Of a DNA stretch of 64,000 bases, positions 20,291 to 29,474 are shown one piece after another. The DNA is taken from NCBI RefSeq assembly GCF_003851125.1, contig NZ_BGOW01000021.1:33323-97322 (forward strand), read 5' to 3'. Source of the DNA: Sulfuriferula multivorans (GTDB lineage: Bacteria > Pseudomonadota > Gammaproteobacteria > Burkholderiales > Sulfuriferulaceae). The notes under the pieces are model-generated. The model made no database searches. It was not told where the DNA came from and saw only the letters and a program-made list of their open reading frames with translations. A program made the position numbers and the translations under genes. Position 1 is the stretch's first letter, and each line of letters starts with the position of its first letter.

Positions 20291-21252
20291 CAGAGACTCA
20301 CTTTCACGGCCAGCCCGCATGCGCGAATTTTTTCCGCAAATACTTCCATCCAGCCTGCCGGCAATGCCGACAAACGCGGCGCTTCGGGTTGCTGCGAGGG
20401 CCGCGCCAGACCGTACAACAGCACACCCTGCACCGGCACGCCTGCGCTTACGATGCGTCGCACAAAATCCAGATAAGCCTGCTGTTCCGCCTCCGGCGGC
20501 GCAGCGCCATCGATCGCAAACATACAGGTTTGCAGCCAGGTGGTACACAACCCGGCGGCAGTTTGCAGGTTGACAAACACCCGCTCCGGGCTGAGTTCGG
20601 CGTGATTGATGCGGCGCAAACCTTCGCGCGTGGCGCTGTCCAGCTTGAACCAGACTTCGCCGTTGAGCGAACGCATCTGCTGCAGCCCCGCTTGTACGTA
20701 TGCCTTGTCCAGCAGGCTGCCATTGGTGATGAGAACCAGCTTGATTTTACCCGTGAGGTCGAAACGCGCCATCACCCGGCCAATCAGCTCTATCACCTCG
20801 ACAAAGGCTTTGGCGCTGGTCGGCTCGCCATTGCCGGACAAGGCGATATCGTTAATGCGCCGCGCACTCTCCGGCACGCGCGTCACCATGAAGTCGCCCT
20901 GCAGCAGCTCGTGCAGAAAACCGCTCAGCTCACGTTCGAGCAGCGCCAGGTCGATTTCCGGCGCTGCACCGCGCGTGAGCCCCGGCACCTGGCAGTAAAT
21001 GCAGCGCCAGTTGCAGGCATTGTTGGGATTGAGATTGATGCCCACCGATACCCCGCCGGCGCGGCGCGACACCACCGGATAGACATAAGTCATGCCGGCG
21101 GCGTCGCGCGAATGATCGGTAGGTGTCAGAGGCTTGTTCGAGGTATCCACGATGTGAGATGGCGCGGCCAGGTCAGTCACGCTTAGGCTGGCAGCCGCTT
21201 GAAAACCGTTATCAGAAATATCCCTGCCAACGCACGGCGCTTGCAGGCCCAA
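20290..21252 (-). CDS. Radical SAM protein of unknown reaction
   Basis: A 320-aa radical S-adenosylmethionine enzyme. The [4Fe-4S] motif CxxxCxxC appears as NNACNWRCIYCQVPG near residues 79-93, followed by the SAM-binding GNGEPT motif (IALSGNGEPTSAK) and a TIM-barrel pattern (KIKLVLITNGSLL). The first ~50 residues do not look like the family, so the real start may be internal, perhaps near the GMTYVYPVVS block. It sits where pdxJ often precedes acpS in betaproteobacteria, and is coupled to acpS by a 1-base overlap. The substrate is unknown. Confidence 0.8.
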   Translation of the reverse strand: MGLQAPCVGRDISDNGFQAAASLSVTDLAAPSHIVDTSNKPLTPTDHSRDAAGMTYVYPVVSRRAGGVSVGINLNPNNACNWRCIYCQVPGLTRGAAPEIDLALLERELSGFLHELLQGDFMVTRVPESARRINDIALSGNGEPTSAKAFVEVIELIGRVMARFDLTGKIKLVLITNGSLLDKAYVQAGLQQMRSLNGEVWFKLDSATREGLRRINHAELSPERVFVNLQTAAGLCTTWLQTCMFAIDGAAPPEAEQQAYLDFVRRIVSAGVPVQGVLLYGLARPSQQPEAPRLSALPAGWMEVFAEKIRACGLAVKVSL

Positions 21253-21307
21253 GGGATGTACGCAATTGTATCATCGCAGCGGGTTTCAGGCGCTTACGGG
21301 GTAATTT

Positions 21308-24145
21308 CTACGCTCGGGACAGGTTGAGCGCGAGCAGGCGACGCAGGATTTCCTCGTCGGTCATCTCTGGCGTGTAGTCGTTCCAGCCGTAAGCCTGGGC
21401 GACGGCCGCATCCAGCGTCTTATGGGCGTTGTCGAGCCACGCGGGGCGGGCGTTGTAGAGGTTGGTCAGGGTGCGTTTTTTCAGCTCGGCCTCATGCCCC
21501 GGTTTGGCAACCGGGCGCGCGGGGTAGCCGGCTTTTTCTTCTTCCGCTGTGCGCACCCAGTCCACCCACTCCGGCGGGTTGAGCCAGTTTTCGCGCAGCG
21601 TGTTCAAAGCTTGCGCGGCGGTGTCGATCCCGGCTGCTGCGGGATTGCTGTAATCGGCTGGCGCGAGGTTGGGCGTCAGCCCTTCGGGGAAGGGGAAGGT
21701 CTCGAAGGTGGTGGTCGGTGTGTAGCGTGGCCGATCTTCCAGACTGGTGCCGAGGCGCAACGCCCATAGTTCGTGAAAACGCGAGTGGAGGATGCCAAAA
21801 GTGGTGTAATCGGAACGAGCAACAGCCACCACCTGACAGTCTGGAAGCATTGATTGTTCTAACCAAACAAACAGCCGATGTTTCGCAACACGCGGCGTGC
21901 CAATATACCGCTTGAGCGGTGCCAGAGCAGTGCGTAAGTCATCATTAGAGCGTTTGTGTAACCACCAAATACTACCAGCACGAGGATCGCGATTTCCATC
22001 GCGGGTTGGCTTAACATGTTTCTCGGCATGAGCGAATGGCTGCTCGTAGAGTGCAGCCACTTCGATAGTGGTATTACCGCCGAAATCAACAATCCAAGTA
22101 TCGGAAGGGCGGCGAGTTATATCCATACCATTCACCCAAGGTCGCACAACATTGCTGCTTGGCTTTCCGTTCGCATTAGGTTGTTTGAGCCATTGGCGCG
22201 CAATATCGCCGGGGATATCGAATGGGCCATTCTTTTGCGTACCAATGAAGGACATGCCCGCATTCGCTTTCAGGGGCTTGGCCTGCGTGAGATTCAGCCC
22301 ATCACCTGCGGTCAGGTCGGCGTGAATGGCCTCGACGGCCTTGCCGTCCAGTATCGCGCCTGCGATATTTCCGAAACACACCAGCGACACGCGCACCGCA
22401 GCGCCCTCGTTGATCCATTCCTCGTCGCTCCACGCAGTGAAGATGCGGGTGGTGTCACAGATGCGTGCCAGCACTTTCTGGTTCGCGCCGCCGCGTATCG
22501 AGTTGGTCGCAACCAGCCCGGCGCGCTGGCACTTGCCCGTTTCAATCTGTGCGCGCGCTTTCTCGAACCAATAGGTCACCAAGTCCGCGCCGCCCGCTAC
22601 CCGGTCTGCATAGCACTTGCGCAGGGCTTCGGTGTAGTCGTCGCCCAACTCGCTGCGCATCTTGGAACCGCCTAAAAAAGGCGGGTTGCCGATGATGACG
22701 TCCACCCCCGGCCATTGCGCTTCGCTGCCATCCGCTTTCAGCACCGCATCGCGGTTTTCGATGTGGTCGAGCGGCTGCAGGATGGGGTTGTTGCGGATGG
22801 GGTAGCCGTTTTTCAGCATCCACTGGATTTCGCCGATCCACACGGTGACGCGCGCGAGTTCGGCGGCATAGGGGTTGAGTTCAATGCCCAGCACGTTGGC
22901 GGGCGAGGCTTCAATGCTGATTTGTCGGTGTAGACCGATGGTTTCGGCATCGAGGTTGGCTTTGTGTTCGAGGTCTTTCAATGTGCGCAGCGCAAGGTAT
23001 AAAAAGTTACCGCTACCACACGCAGGGTCAAGCACTCGGAAGTTCTTGATACGTTCGAGATAGGCGTGGAACAACCCATAACCTTCTTTCATTTCCTTGT
23101 TTGGGGTATCTCGCTTTTTTCCAGTCAGAGCAAACTTTGGATATAGCTCGCTTATTTTCTGCTTGATAACCTCCCATTCCCTGGTCAGCGGTTCGACGAT
23201 GACGGGGTTGATAATGCGCAGTATGGATTGCTGGTCGGTATAGTGCGCGCCGAGTTGGGAGCGTTTCTTCGGGTCGAGGCCGCGCTCGAACAGGGTGCCG
23301 AATATCGACGGTTCGATCCCGCTCCAGTTCAGTTGCGCCGCCTGAAACAGTATTTTTATTTCGGCGGATTCCAGCGGCAAAACTTCGACTTTCTCGAACA
23401 GGCCGCCGTTGAACCAGTGAATATCTTCCAGCGCGAAGTCGCCGCCTTTGCGCATCGCGTTGAACAATTCTTCCAGGCGCGCGGACAATTTGGCCGGGTC
23501 TTGCTGGCTCTTGTTCAGCAAGCGCTCGAACAGTTTTCCGGGCAGCAGTTCGGCATCTTCGGCAAACAGACAGAACAGGCATTGATTGAGGAAGTGCGCC
23601 ACGCTCTGCGGGGCATGTCCTCTGGCGTTCAGCGACTGCGCCAGCGCAGCGAACTTGCCTGCGGCTTCTTCGGTGATCTGGGTGATGGTGCGCTTGGGGT
23701 GGAACTTGTCCGGGTCGGTGAACAGCCAGCGCAGTTTGTCCAGATTTTCCGGTTCGCCGAGGTGTTCGAGCCCGATGGTGTGCACCTCGGACGGCGCGTT
23801 GGTGAAATGGGTGTGGATTTCGATGATGCTGGTATCGCACACCACCAGCAACGGCGGGTTGTCCAACGCCAGCGCGTAGGTCATCAACTGTTTCAGGGCT
23901 TCGCCCAGGTTGCGCCGCGTGGCCTTGTATTCGAAAGCGAAAAAGCCTTTTTTCCACACGTCGGCCCAGCCTTGCCCGGCGCCGGTGCGGGTCGCGCCGC
24001 GTTCGAAGCAATAGGTGTCGTGGCTGGAGGGTGAGGGAGTGGGCAGGTCCAGCAATGCGCACAGGTCGATAAAGTGGAGCTGGTAACTGGCGCGCTCCTT
24101 GAGCGGGTTGTCACGCCACTTTTCGATAAACTGCTTGGGGGTCAT
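21308..24145 (-). CDS. Type IIL (MmeI-like) fused restriction-methyltransferase
   Basis: A 945-aa single-chain restriction-modification protein. The N-terminus has a PD-(D/E)xK nuclease motif spaced as in MmeI: Asp62, nine residues, then Glu72-Tyr-Lys74 (in GWADVWKKGFFAFEYK). A helical linker follows. The gamma-type adenine methyltransferase has SAM motif I VLDPACGSGNFL near residue 370 and catalytic NPPF near 485 (IIGNPPFLGGSKMR). The last ~250 residues should hold the target recognition domain. Such enzymes methylate one strand of an asymmetric site and cut about 20 bases away, with no partner subunits. None are encoded nearby. The reading frame is intact. Confidence 0.85.
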   Translation of the reverse strand: MTPKQFIEKWRDNPLKERASYQLHFIDLCALLDLPTPSPSSHDTYCFERGATRTGAGQGWADVWKKGFFAFEYKATRRNLGEALKQLMTYALALDNPPLLVVCDTSIIEIHTHFTNAPSEVHTIGLEHLGEPENLDKLRWLFTDPDKFHPKRTITQITEEAAGKFAALAQSLNARGHAPQSVAHFLNQCLFCLFAEDAELLPGKLFERLLNKSQQDPAKLSARLEELFNAMRKGGDFALEDIHWFNGGLFEKVEVLPLESAEIKILFQAAQLNWSGIEPSIFGTLFERGLDPKKRSQLGAHYTDQQSILRIINPVIVEPLTREWEVIKQKISELYPKFALTGKKRDTPNKEMKEGYGLFHAYLERIKNFRVLDPACGSGNFLYLALRTLKDLEHKANLDAETIGLHRQISIEASPANVLGIELNPYAAELARVTVWIGEIQWMLKNGYPIRNNPILQPLDHIENRDAVLKADGSEAQWPGVDVIIGNPPFLGGSKMRSELGDDYTEALRKCYADRVAGGADLVTYWFEKARAQIETGKCQRAGLVATNSIRGGANQKVLARICDTTRIFTAWSDEEWINEGAAVRVSLVCFGNIAGAILDGKAVEAIHADLTAGDGLNLTQAKPLKANAGMSFIGTQKNGPFDIPGDIARQWLKQPNANGKPSSNVVRPWVNGMDITRRPSDTWIVDFGGNTTIEVAALYEQPFAHAEKHVKPTRDGNRDPRAGSIWWLHKRSNDDLRTALAPLKRYIGTPRVAKHRLFVWLEQSMLPDCQVVAVARSDYTTFGILHSRFHELWALRLGTSLEDRPRYTPTTTFETFPFPEGLTPNLAPADYSNPAAAGIDTAAQALNTLRENWLNPPEWVDWVRTAEEEKAGYPARPVAKPGHEAELKKRTLTNLYNARPAWLDNAHKTLDAAVAQAYGWNDYTPEMTDEEILRRLLALNLSRA

Positions 24146-24502
24146 CTGCTCGGCACCAGTTTTTTAACTGGAGCATGGTGCTATGCGGGAGGTAAGTTGT
24201 AAAGCCGCGATTTTGCGCGCGCTTCCGTTTGTCTTTCCTGGTATTGAATACGTTTTTCTCTAATCGGTTATATCTGAGGCGGTTCGATGACCAAGTGCAA
24301 ATAGCGCAGCATGATGCTGCCTGAAATCGAAAATCTGCCCGGCACGCCGATCACGATGCAGTCATCATGCGCATCTAAACACAGGCCTAAATCGAGTTTT
24401 GTGATTGAATGGCTCAGCTCGACCCGTTTCAGATTTTCAAGCAAGTAAAATCGGAGACACGCACTCCGCCCATTCGAAGTCGAAAAAGCAAGGAACGCCA
24501 AG
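24146..24502. other. Intergenic region between divergent RM and ABC genes
   Basis: About 350 bases separate the minus-strand restriction enzyme from the plus-strand ABC transporter. It should contain promoters for both. A minus-strand frame of 98 codons crosses it and runs into the ABC gene, but it shows no domain or ribosome binding site and was not called. No RNA gene was recognised. Confidence 0.4.
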
Positions 24503-26266
24503 GTGTTTGAGAACGACAAACAAAAATCCCTCACAGAAGGCCATGCTGTTGACTTCCAGCGCATGATCCGCTTTGATCGTCATCTGTGGCGGCGCTTCAG
24601 GGCAATAGCGGCTCCCTACTGGTCAGGGGAAGAGAAATGGCAAGCCAGGGGGCTGCTTGTCCTGCTGGTGGTGCTGTTATTGGGGCAGACGGGATTCGCC
24701 GTGCTGTTCAACCAGTTGACCGGGGAATTCACCTCGGCGCTGGCGGCAAAGAATGCGGACAGGTTCTGGACTGCCATCAAAGAGTGTCTCGTCATCCTGG
24801 TCGTGGCCGTACCGATTTATGCGTTTTACTACTATGTGCGGGACAAGCTCGGTATTTACTGGCGGCGCTGGCTGACCCGACATTTTCTGGGCAGCTATTT
24901 CAGCAATCAGGCTTATTACGAACTGAATGCCAACGCCGAGATCGACAACCCCGATCAGCGTATTGCCGAGGACATCAATACCTTTACCCAGAGATCCCTC
25001 TATTTTCTGCTGGTGCTGATCGGCGCACTGCTGGATCTCATGGCTTTCAGTGGCGTGCTCTGGTCGATTTCCACAGAACTGGTCTTTTTTCTGATCATTT
25101 ATGCGATTGCCGGCACGGCGGTCACGCTGCTGGTGTTTGGCAAAGTCCTGATCGGGCTCAACTTCTACCAACTCAAACGCGAAGCCAATTTCCGCTTCAG
25201 CCTGGTGCGCATTCGCGAAAACGCCGAAGCCATTGCCTTCTATCGCGGCGAGGCACAGGAGTCACGGCAGGTCGGCCAGCGTTTCAATGAAGCCTTCAGC
25301 AATTACAACAAACTCATCCGGGCGCAACTGAACCTGAACCTGTTCCAGTATGGCTACAGTTTCATGACCATCATTTTGCCCAGCGCCATCATTGCCGGGC
25401 GGGTGCTTTCGGGGGAGCTGGAGGTCGGGCGCGCGATTCAGGCGGCCGGGGCTTTTGCAGCGATCTTGAGCGCGCTGACGATCATCGTGGATAACTTCGA
25501 AAGCTTCAGCAGATTTGCCGCAGGGATAGATCGTCTCAGCAGCTTCGCCGGATTCCTCGCCGATAAAGACACCGCACCGCCGCAAAACGGGGATCGCATT
25601 GCTTTGGTGCAGGATTCCCGTCTGGTCATCGAAAATCTCACCTTGCAGACGCCGAATCATGAGCGAACCCTGATCAGCAACCTTTCCCTGACGATCAATC
25701 CGGGCGAGGGGGTGATGATCGTGGGTGCCAGCGGCTGCGGTAAAAGTTCGTTGTTGCGCGCCATTGCCGGTCTGTGGCACTCCGGAAGCGGTTGCATCAT
25801 CCGGCCGGACACCAGGGAAATGCTGTTTCTGCCGCAACGGCCCTACATGCTGCTGGGCAGCCTGCGCAGCCAGCTGCTGTATCCGCTGCAGGATAGCGAA
25901 ATAATGGATGAGGAACTGCTGCAGTTGCTGGATTGCGTCAACCTGCCTGATATCGCCGCCCGGCTGGGTGGCCTGGATGCCGAGCTGGACTGGGCAAAGG
26001 TACTGTCAGTGGGCGAGCAACAGCGCGTGGCCTTTGCCCGCGTGCTGCTCGCCGCACCCCGCTACGCCATCCTCGATGAAGCGACCAGCGCCCTGGATAT
26101 CGCCAATGAGGACAGTTTGTATCGGCAGTTGGCGGGCAGCTCCACCACGCTGGTCAGCGTCGGCCATCGCCCCTCCATTCTGAAATATCACCCGCAGGTG
26201 CTGGAACTCGACGGGAATGGCGGATGGCAACTGTATGCGGCGGATGACTACCGCTTTAATCGGTAA
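24503..26266 (+). CDS. SbmA/BacA-like ABC transporter with fused ATPase (YddA type)
   Basis: A 587-aa inner-membrane transporter. The N-terminal ~360 residues match the SbmA/BacA-like membrane domain (FWTAIKECLVILVVAVPIYA, then RRWLTRHFLGSYFSNQAYYE), used for peptides, vitamin B12 or very-long-chain fatty acids in different relatives. The C-terminus has the ATPase that SbmA itself lacks: Walker A GASGCGKSS, signature LSVGEQQRVAFARVLL, Walker B AILDEATSALD. The signature begins LSVGE rather than LSGGQ, which is normal for this family. It is monocistronic, and its 3' end overlaps the osmC remnant on the other strand by about 19 bases. Confidence 0.87.
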   Translation: MFENDKQKSLTEGHAVDFQRMIRFDRHLWRRFRAIAAPYWSGEEKWQARGLLVLLVVLLLGQTGFAVLFNQLTGEFTSALAAKNADRFWTAIKECLVILVVAVPIYAFYYYVRDKLGIYWRRWLTRHFLGSYFSNQAYYELNANAEIDNPDQRIAEDINTFTQRSLYFLLVLIGALLDLMAFSGVLWSISTELVFFLIIYAIAGTAVTLLVFGKVLIGLNFYQLKREANFRFSLVRIRENAEAIAFYRGEAQESRQVGQRFNEAFSNYNKLIRAQLNLNLFQYGYSFMTIILPSAIIAGRVLSGELEVGRAIQAAGAFAAILSALTIIVDNFESFSRFAAGIDRLSSFAGFLADKDTAPPQNGDRIALVQDSRLVIENLTLQTPNHERTLISNLSLTINPGEGVMIVGASGCGKSSLLRAIAGLWHSGSGCIIRPDTREMLFLPQRPYMLLGSLRSQLLYPLQDSEIMDEELLQLLDCVNLPDIAARLGGLDAELDWAKVLSVGEQQRVAFARVLLAAPRYAILDEATSALDIANEDSLYRQLAGSSTTLVSVGHRPSILKYHPQVLELDGNGGWQLYAADDYRFNR

Positions 26267-26460
26267 CCTCCAGTTTCTTTGATCGGTGTGATCTTGGCGT
26301 TCAACAGCCTGGATACCGGGCATTCCACCTTGGCAAGGTGAGCGATGGTCAGCGCCTGGATGTTGGCAAGCAGATCAAGAGACACGGTGGCGATCGAAAA
26401 CGCGCCATCGACATGGATAGCTGCAGCAGTTCCGGAACCCTGGAGGATGTATAAAGATTC
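26248..26460 (-). pseudogene. OsmC family remnant (C-terminal part only)
   Basis: On the minus strand a short open stretch ends in CPVSRLLNAKIT, the distinctive C-terminal block of OsmC-type peroxiredoxins, which carries their second catalytic Cys. Just before it DGAFSIATVSLDLLANIQ resembles the preceding OsmC strand and helix, but the intervening segment is shortened. The N-terminal half with the first active Cys is absent. No start codon with a ribosome binding site precedes it. The remnant runs into the 3' end of the ABC transporter gene. It was identified by eye only, and its 5' limit is approximate. Confidence 0.55.
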
Positions 26461-26640
26461 GACACCTTAACTTATTGGTTGAGAGTCATTCCATAGTGAC
26501 GAGCAACGATCAGTTTTTTCTTATGCTGAGTAAATCGCCCAGGACGCATACCGGGGAAACTGGATTCAGGCTTACAAGAGGTCCGTCCGCTGAACCCATC
26601 GTGGCTGCCGGAAAGCCCTCGATGGGTTCAGCGGCACGCG

Positions 26641-27195
26641 TTACGGCGTAATGGAGAGGTAGCCGGATTTTTCCAGATCGACCATGGCGCCGATGCCGGA
26701 TGTAACGATACGGCTATAGGGGAGAATGTCATGGGGCGTGTAGCCTTTCAATTTCATCGCTACGGCGCACTCCTCCATTTTTACGCCGCCTTTGTTGAGC
26801 GCATCCAGTATCGCCAGGTTGGGATTGCCTTTGGGGTGTGGCTGTTTCACTTTCTGGTCGTAAGCTTCGTCAGTCAGCAGAAACTGCGCACCGTCGCCCC
26901 GGAACACCATCACGATTTCATAATCCTTGCCGGGTTTCATGCCGAGGGCAGTGTATTGATCGTAGAGATTTTTGGCCGCCAGCACCTGCTTGCTGATGCC
27001 ATTGGGAACGGTATCCGCATAATTGACCTGAATAGCAACCTTAAGTCCGGTCTGGTTGGTGATCTGCAATGGCGGCTTGGTGTTGTTCGCCACGCTATCG
27101 CTGGTCTCTGCAAAAGCCGTCGTTGAAATGCCCTGCAATGATAGGATTAGAAGGCCAGCGAGGGCCAGGGCGATTGGCCGCTTGTTGTTGCGCAT
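26641..27195 (-). CDS. Secreted DsrE/DsrF-like family protein
   Basis: A 184-aa protein with a clear signal peptide (ALALAGLLILSLQGISTTAFA, read as two parts around residues 9-29). The mature part follows the DsrE/F-like fold: KVAIQVNYADTVPNG, KDYEIVMVFRGDGAQFLL and GGVKMEECAVAMKLKGYTP. The Cys in MEECAVAMK sits where sulfur-carrying Cys often lies in this superfamily. The ATG at 27193-27195 with AAGGA upstream was chosen over an ATG 37 codons earlier. A periplasmic role in sulfur or redox handling is inferred from the family; nothing next to it confirms this. Confidence 0.8.
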   Translation of the reverse strand: MRNNKRPIALALAGLLILSLQGISTTAFAETSDSVANNTKPPLQITNQTGLKVAIQVNYADTVPNGISKQVLAAKNLYDQYTALGMKPGKDYEIVMVFRGDGAQFLLTDEAYDQKVKQPHPKGNPNLAILDALNKGGVKMEECAVAMKLKGYTPHDILPYSRIVTSGIGAMVDLEKSGYLSITP

Positions 27196-27758
27196 GATTT
27201 TTTCCTTGTTCGTGATTGGGTGAGCTGCTGTTAAAGCCCGCGGAGGTTCAGACAATTGATGCGGCGGGATCGGCAATGCCTTGAATACTTTCAAGAGCAC
27301 GAACAATTAGTGTGAGGTCAAACAAATTAGTTCATTCTAATACACTGTTTAATCCAGCCAGAATCCACTTGTCCGGCTTGGCCGGTTCGAAACCTGGCTG
27401 GTGGCCGGAACCTTGCTAAGAGTTCAACGGCAGAAAAGCCGTCGCCCCAGTCATTACGTGGGGCCTAGTGCTGCGCTCTTCGGGAGATTTTTTTGCGTGG
27501 GAAAAAACATGCGGGCGGTGTCAGCCATACTATGGCTTTAAGCCTTTCAGAATAGACATTTTACAAGCGATTTTTAGAAATATACCCACAAATGTATCCA
27601 CAGACGTACGGCGCTTGAAAATTTTGGTGGTGGGTGCGGTTGCATCTTCGCAGTCGATTTAAGGCTTTCATGGGGTTGTTTCGATAATCTCTTTCATGGG
27701 GTGTTTTGAGAACTCGGCCAGCAGTCAAAACCACGCGTGCGCGTATTGGTCGGAATAT
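27196..27758. other. Gene-poor region with hairpins
   Basis: About 560 bases without a convincing gene. Two short inverted repeats lie at about 27425-27465 (ACGGCAGAAAAGCCGT and GCCCCAGTCATTACGTGGGGC) and could form stem-loops. The rest shows mixed composition with AT-rich patches and no recognisable protein similarity in any frame. It looks like decayed accessory DNA. Confidence 0.4.
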
Positions 27759-28037
27759 TTAGTTTTTCCCTTTGTCCAGATAACCGCGCCTGGCTTCCAT
27801 ACAATTAATTTCTTCAATGGATGCGCACGGCAGCCCTGCCCGGCATTTTCTGGATTCTTTGAGTAGCCAGCATCCAAACAGCCAAGCCTTGCGGATCGTG
27901 AACCTGAAAGCGTTACGACTGGAGCCGCCTTGCCTTCGAGTGTGCGCGCACCTGTGCTGTGCGTCCAGGCTTGCCAACCATGGATCAGGGCGGATTGCCC
28001 GCGCTTTCTGTTCGTCCGTCCATTTTCTAGCAGCCAT
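27759..28037 (-). pseudogene. Frameshifted small STG-TPEG family protein
   Basis: An open minus-strand frame starts ARKWTDEQKAR, the beginning of small proteins of the type KWTxEQxxxQ...STGxxTPEGKA. The expected middle is found only in the next frame, as QSALIHGWQAWTHSTGAR. The original frame then resumes with SSRNAFRFTIRKA. One extra base near 27998 and one missing base near 27925 explain this, so the gene appears broken by two compensating single-base changes. The translated open frame alone would be nonsense in the middle. An intact related gene lies at 30263-30541. Function of the family is not known to me. Confidence 0.5.
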
Positions 28038-28136
28038 CAATCGCCTTAAACAAATAGTTCGTTTGGCAAGTTTGCCAAGATCGCCGAAAGCGCACGGTTA
28101 TCGTCAGCACTCATAACAACGATGCGCACATACTGG

Positions 28137-29276
28137 TCAGCTTACACGTCGACGCATGTATGGATATTCCACAAACCGGTACGTAACAGAAGAAGCCAGA
28201 ATCAGTACTGTTCCAGCCAAGGCAATGACACCCCAATATTGAACTGCTTGCATCCCCTTAATCGGCAGCGCTAAATTGACCATATAAAGCAATAAAAAAA
28301 GGATTGGGCTATGCAATAGGTAAATGCTGTAGCTCATCGCGCCTACTGCCCTAGCTGGTTTGCTAGTCAATAATCCGAACAAATTATTTCCAGAAACGAC
28401 GATGAAAAAAATTCCAAACAAGATCAATTCTGCTTGTATGGAATAGGCGGTGTCGAAACGCCAAAACAAGATCATCAGCAATCCGGAAGCAAGTAGGGTT
28501 GCCACTGAGCCTTGAAGTAAACGGTTAAACTTCTGCTCACTCTTATCCAGAAGCCAGGCTGTCACTGCGCCAAAAATAAAACATAGCAGAACGATATGCA
28601 AGGAATATTTAAGCACCAATACTGCGGTTAGCGCGGCCAGAACAAAAAAAGCGATATCACGGTATGCCCAAGCTAGCAGTGGTAACAAAAGGTAGAAAAT
28701 CCATTCATACCTCAGTGTCCAGTAGACCGAGTTAATAAGCCAGCTGTTTCCCAAACCATTGATATCTGGTTGATCCATAAATCCAAAAGACATCCAGTGC
28801 AACATTGTCATAGCCAGTCTCGGATACGATGATCTGAGCATAAATCCGCCAGCGACATAGGCAACACCAAACACTACCAGGACAGATACTATATACATCG
28901 GCAACAGCCGCTTAACTCTAGAATTGAGTAAGCTCTTTACATTTATGCGCCCCTTCGCCCGTATCGCTTTTGACCAGAATAAAAAACCGGTAATCATGAA
29001 AAATAGTGCCACAGCACTTTGGCCAAGCAGGGTATAAAAACGTGAGGGCGGCACTTCCCAAATGCCAGTTGCATAGAAGAAATAAAAAATAACCGCATGG
29101 TGAAAAAATACACCTAATGCCAGAAAGCCTCTCAGCCCATCAAGCGACAAATACTTATCTTGTGTATCACTTACTTGCGATTGATAGAAGCTGCTGCTAT
29201 GCAACAGTATTGCCGCAATCAATAACAGCAAACAGCTAATGACAAAATAGGGGATCTGGTTGGTAATCGTAAGCAT
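28137..29276 (-). CDS. Acyltransferase family 3 membrane protein (OafA-like)
   Basis: A 379-aa integral membrane protein with about ten hydrophobic segments. The acyltransferase-3 start YLSLDGLRGFLALGVFFHHA (residues about 41-60) contains the Arg and the catalytic His of the family, and a second conserved block is GQSAVALFFMITGFLFW. Members add acetyl or other acyl groups to extracellular sugars such as O-antigen, peptidoglycan or exopolysaccharide. Base composition is more AT-rich than in the flanking housekeeping genes. No sugar biosynthesis genes are adjacent, so it looks like an isolated, acquired surface-modification gene. Confidence 0.85.
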   Translation of the reverse strand: MLTITNQIPYFVISCLLLLIAAILLHSSSFYQSQVSDTQDKYLSLDGLRGFLALGVFFHHAVIFYFFYATGIWEVPPSRFYTLLGQSAVALFFMITGFLFWSKAIRAKGRINVKSLLNSRVKRLLPMYIVSVLVVFGVAYVAGGFMLRSSYPRLAMTMLHWMSFGFMDQPDINGLGNSWLINSVYWTLRYEWIFYLLLPLLAWAYRDIAFFVLAALTAVLVLKYSLHIVLLCFIFGAVTAWLLDKSEQKFNRLLQGSVATLLASGLLMILFWRFDTAYSIQAELILFGIFFIVVSGNNLFGLLTSKPARAVGAMSYSIYLLHSPILFLLLYMVNLALPIKGMQAVQYWGVIALAGTVLILASSVTYRFVEYPYMRRRVS

Positions 29277-29474
29277 GGGTAGATACTTGGATCAAACAGT
29301 TGGAATAATACCTGTAATTGCAAATGATCCTACCCCTTATTCCTTTCTTTTAGCATCTTCATTACATGGCGCATCGCATCATTTCGCTGGCCTATCCCTA
29401 GCCCCCTGCCATCGCACCCATCCCGCACGCATGCCCTAGGGTGGAACGCTTGTTGTGTAATTGTTAGCGCGCTT

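Noticed and set aside
24268..24564. 98-codon minus-strand frame between the RM and ABC genes
   Set aside because: It overlaps the start of the ABC transporter, has no good start site and no recognised domain.
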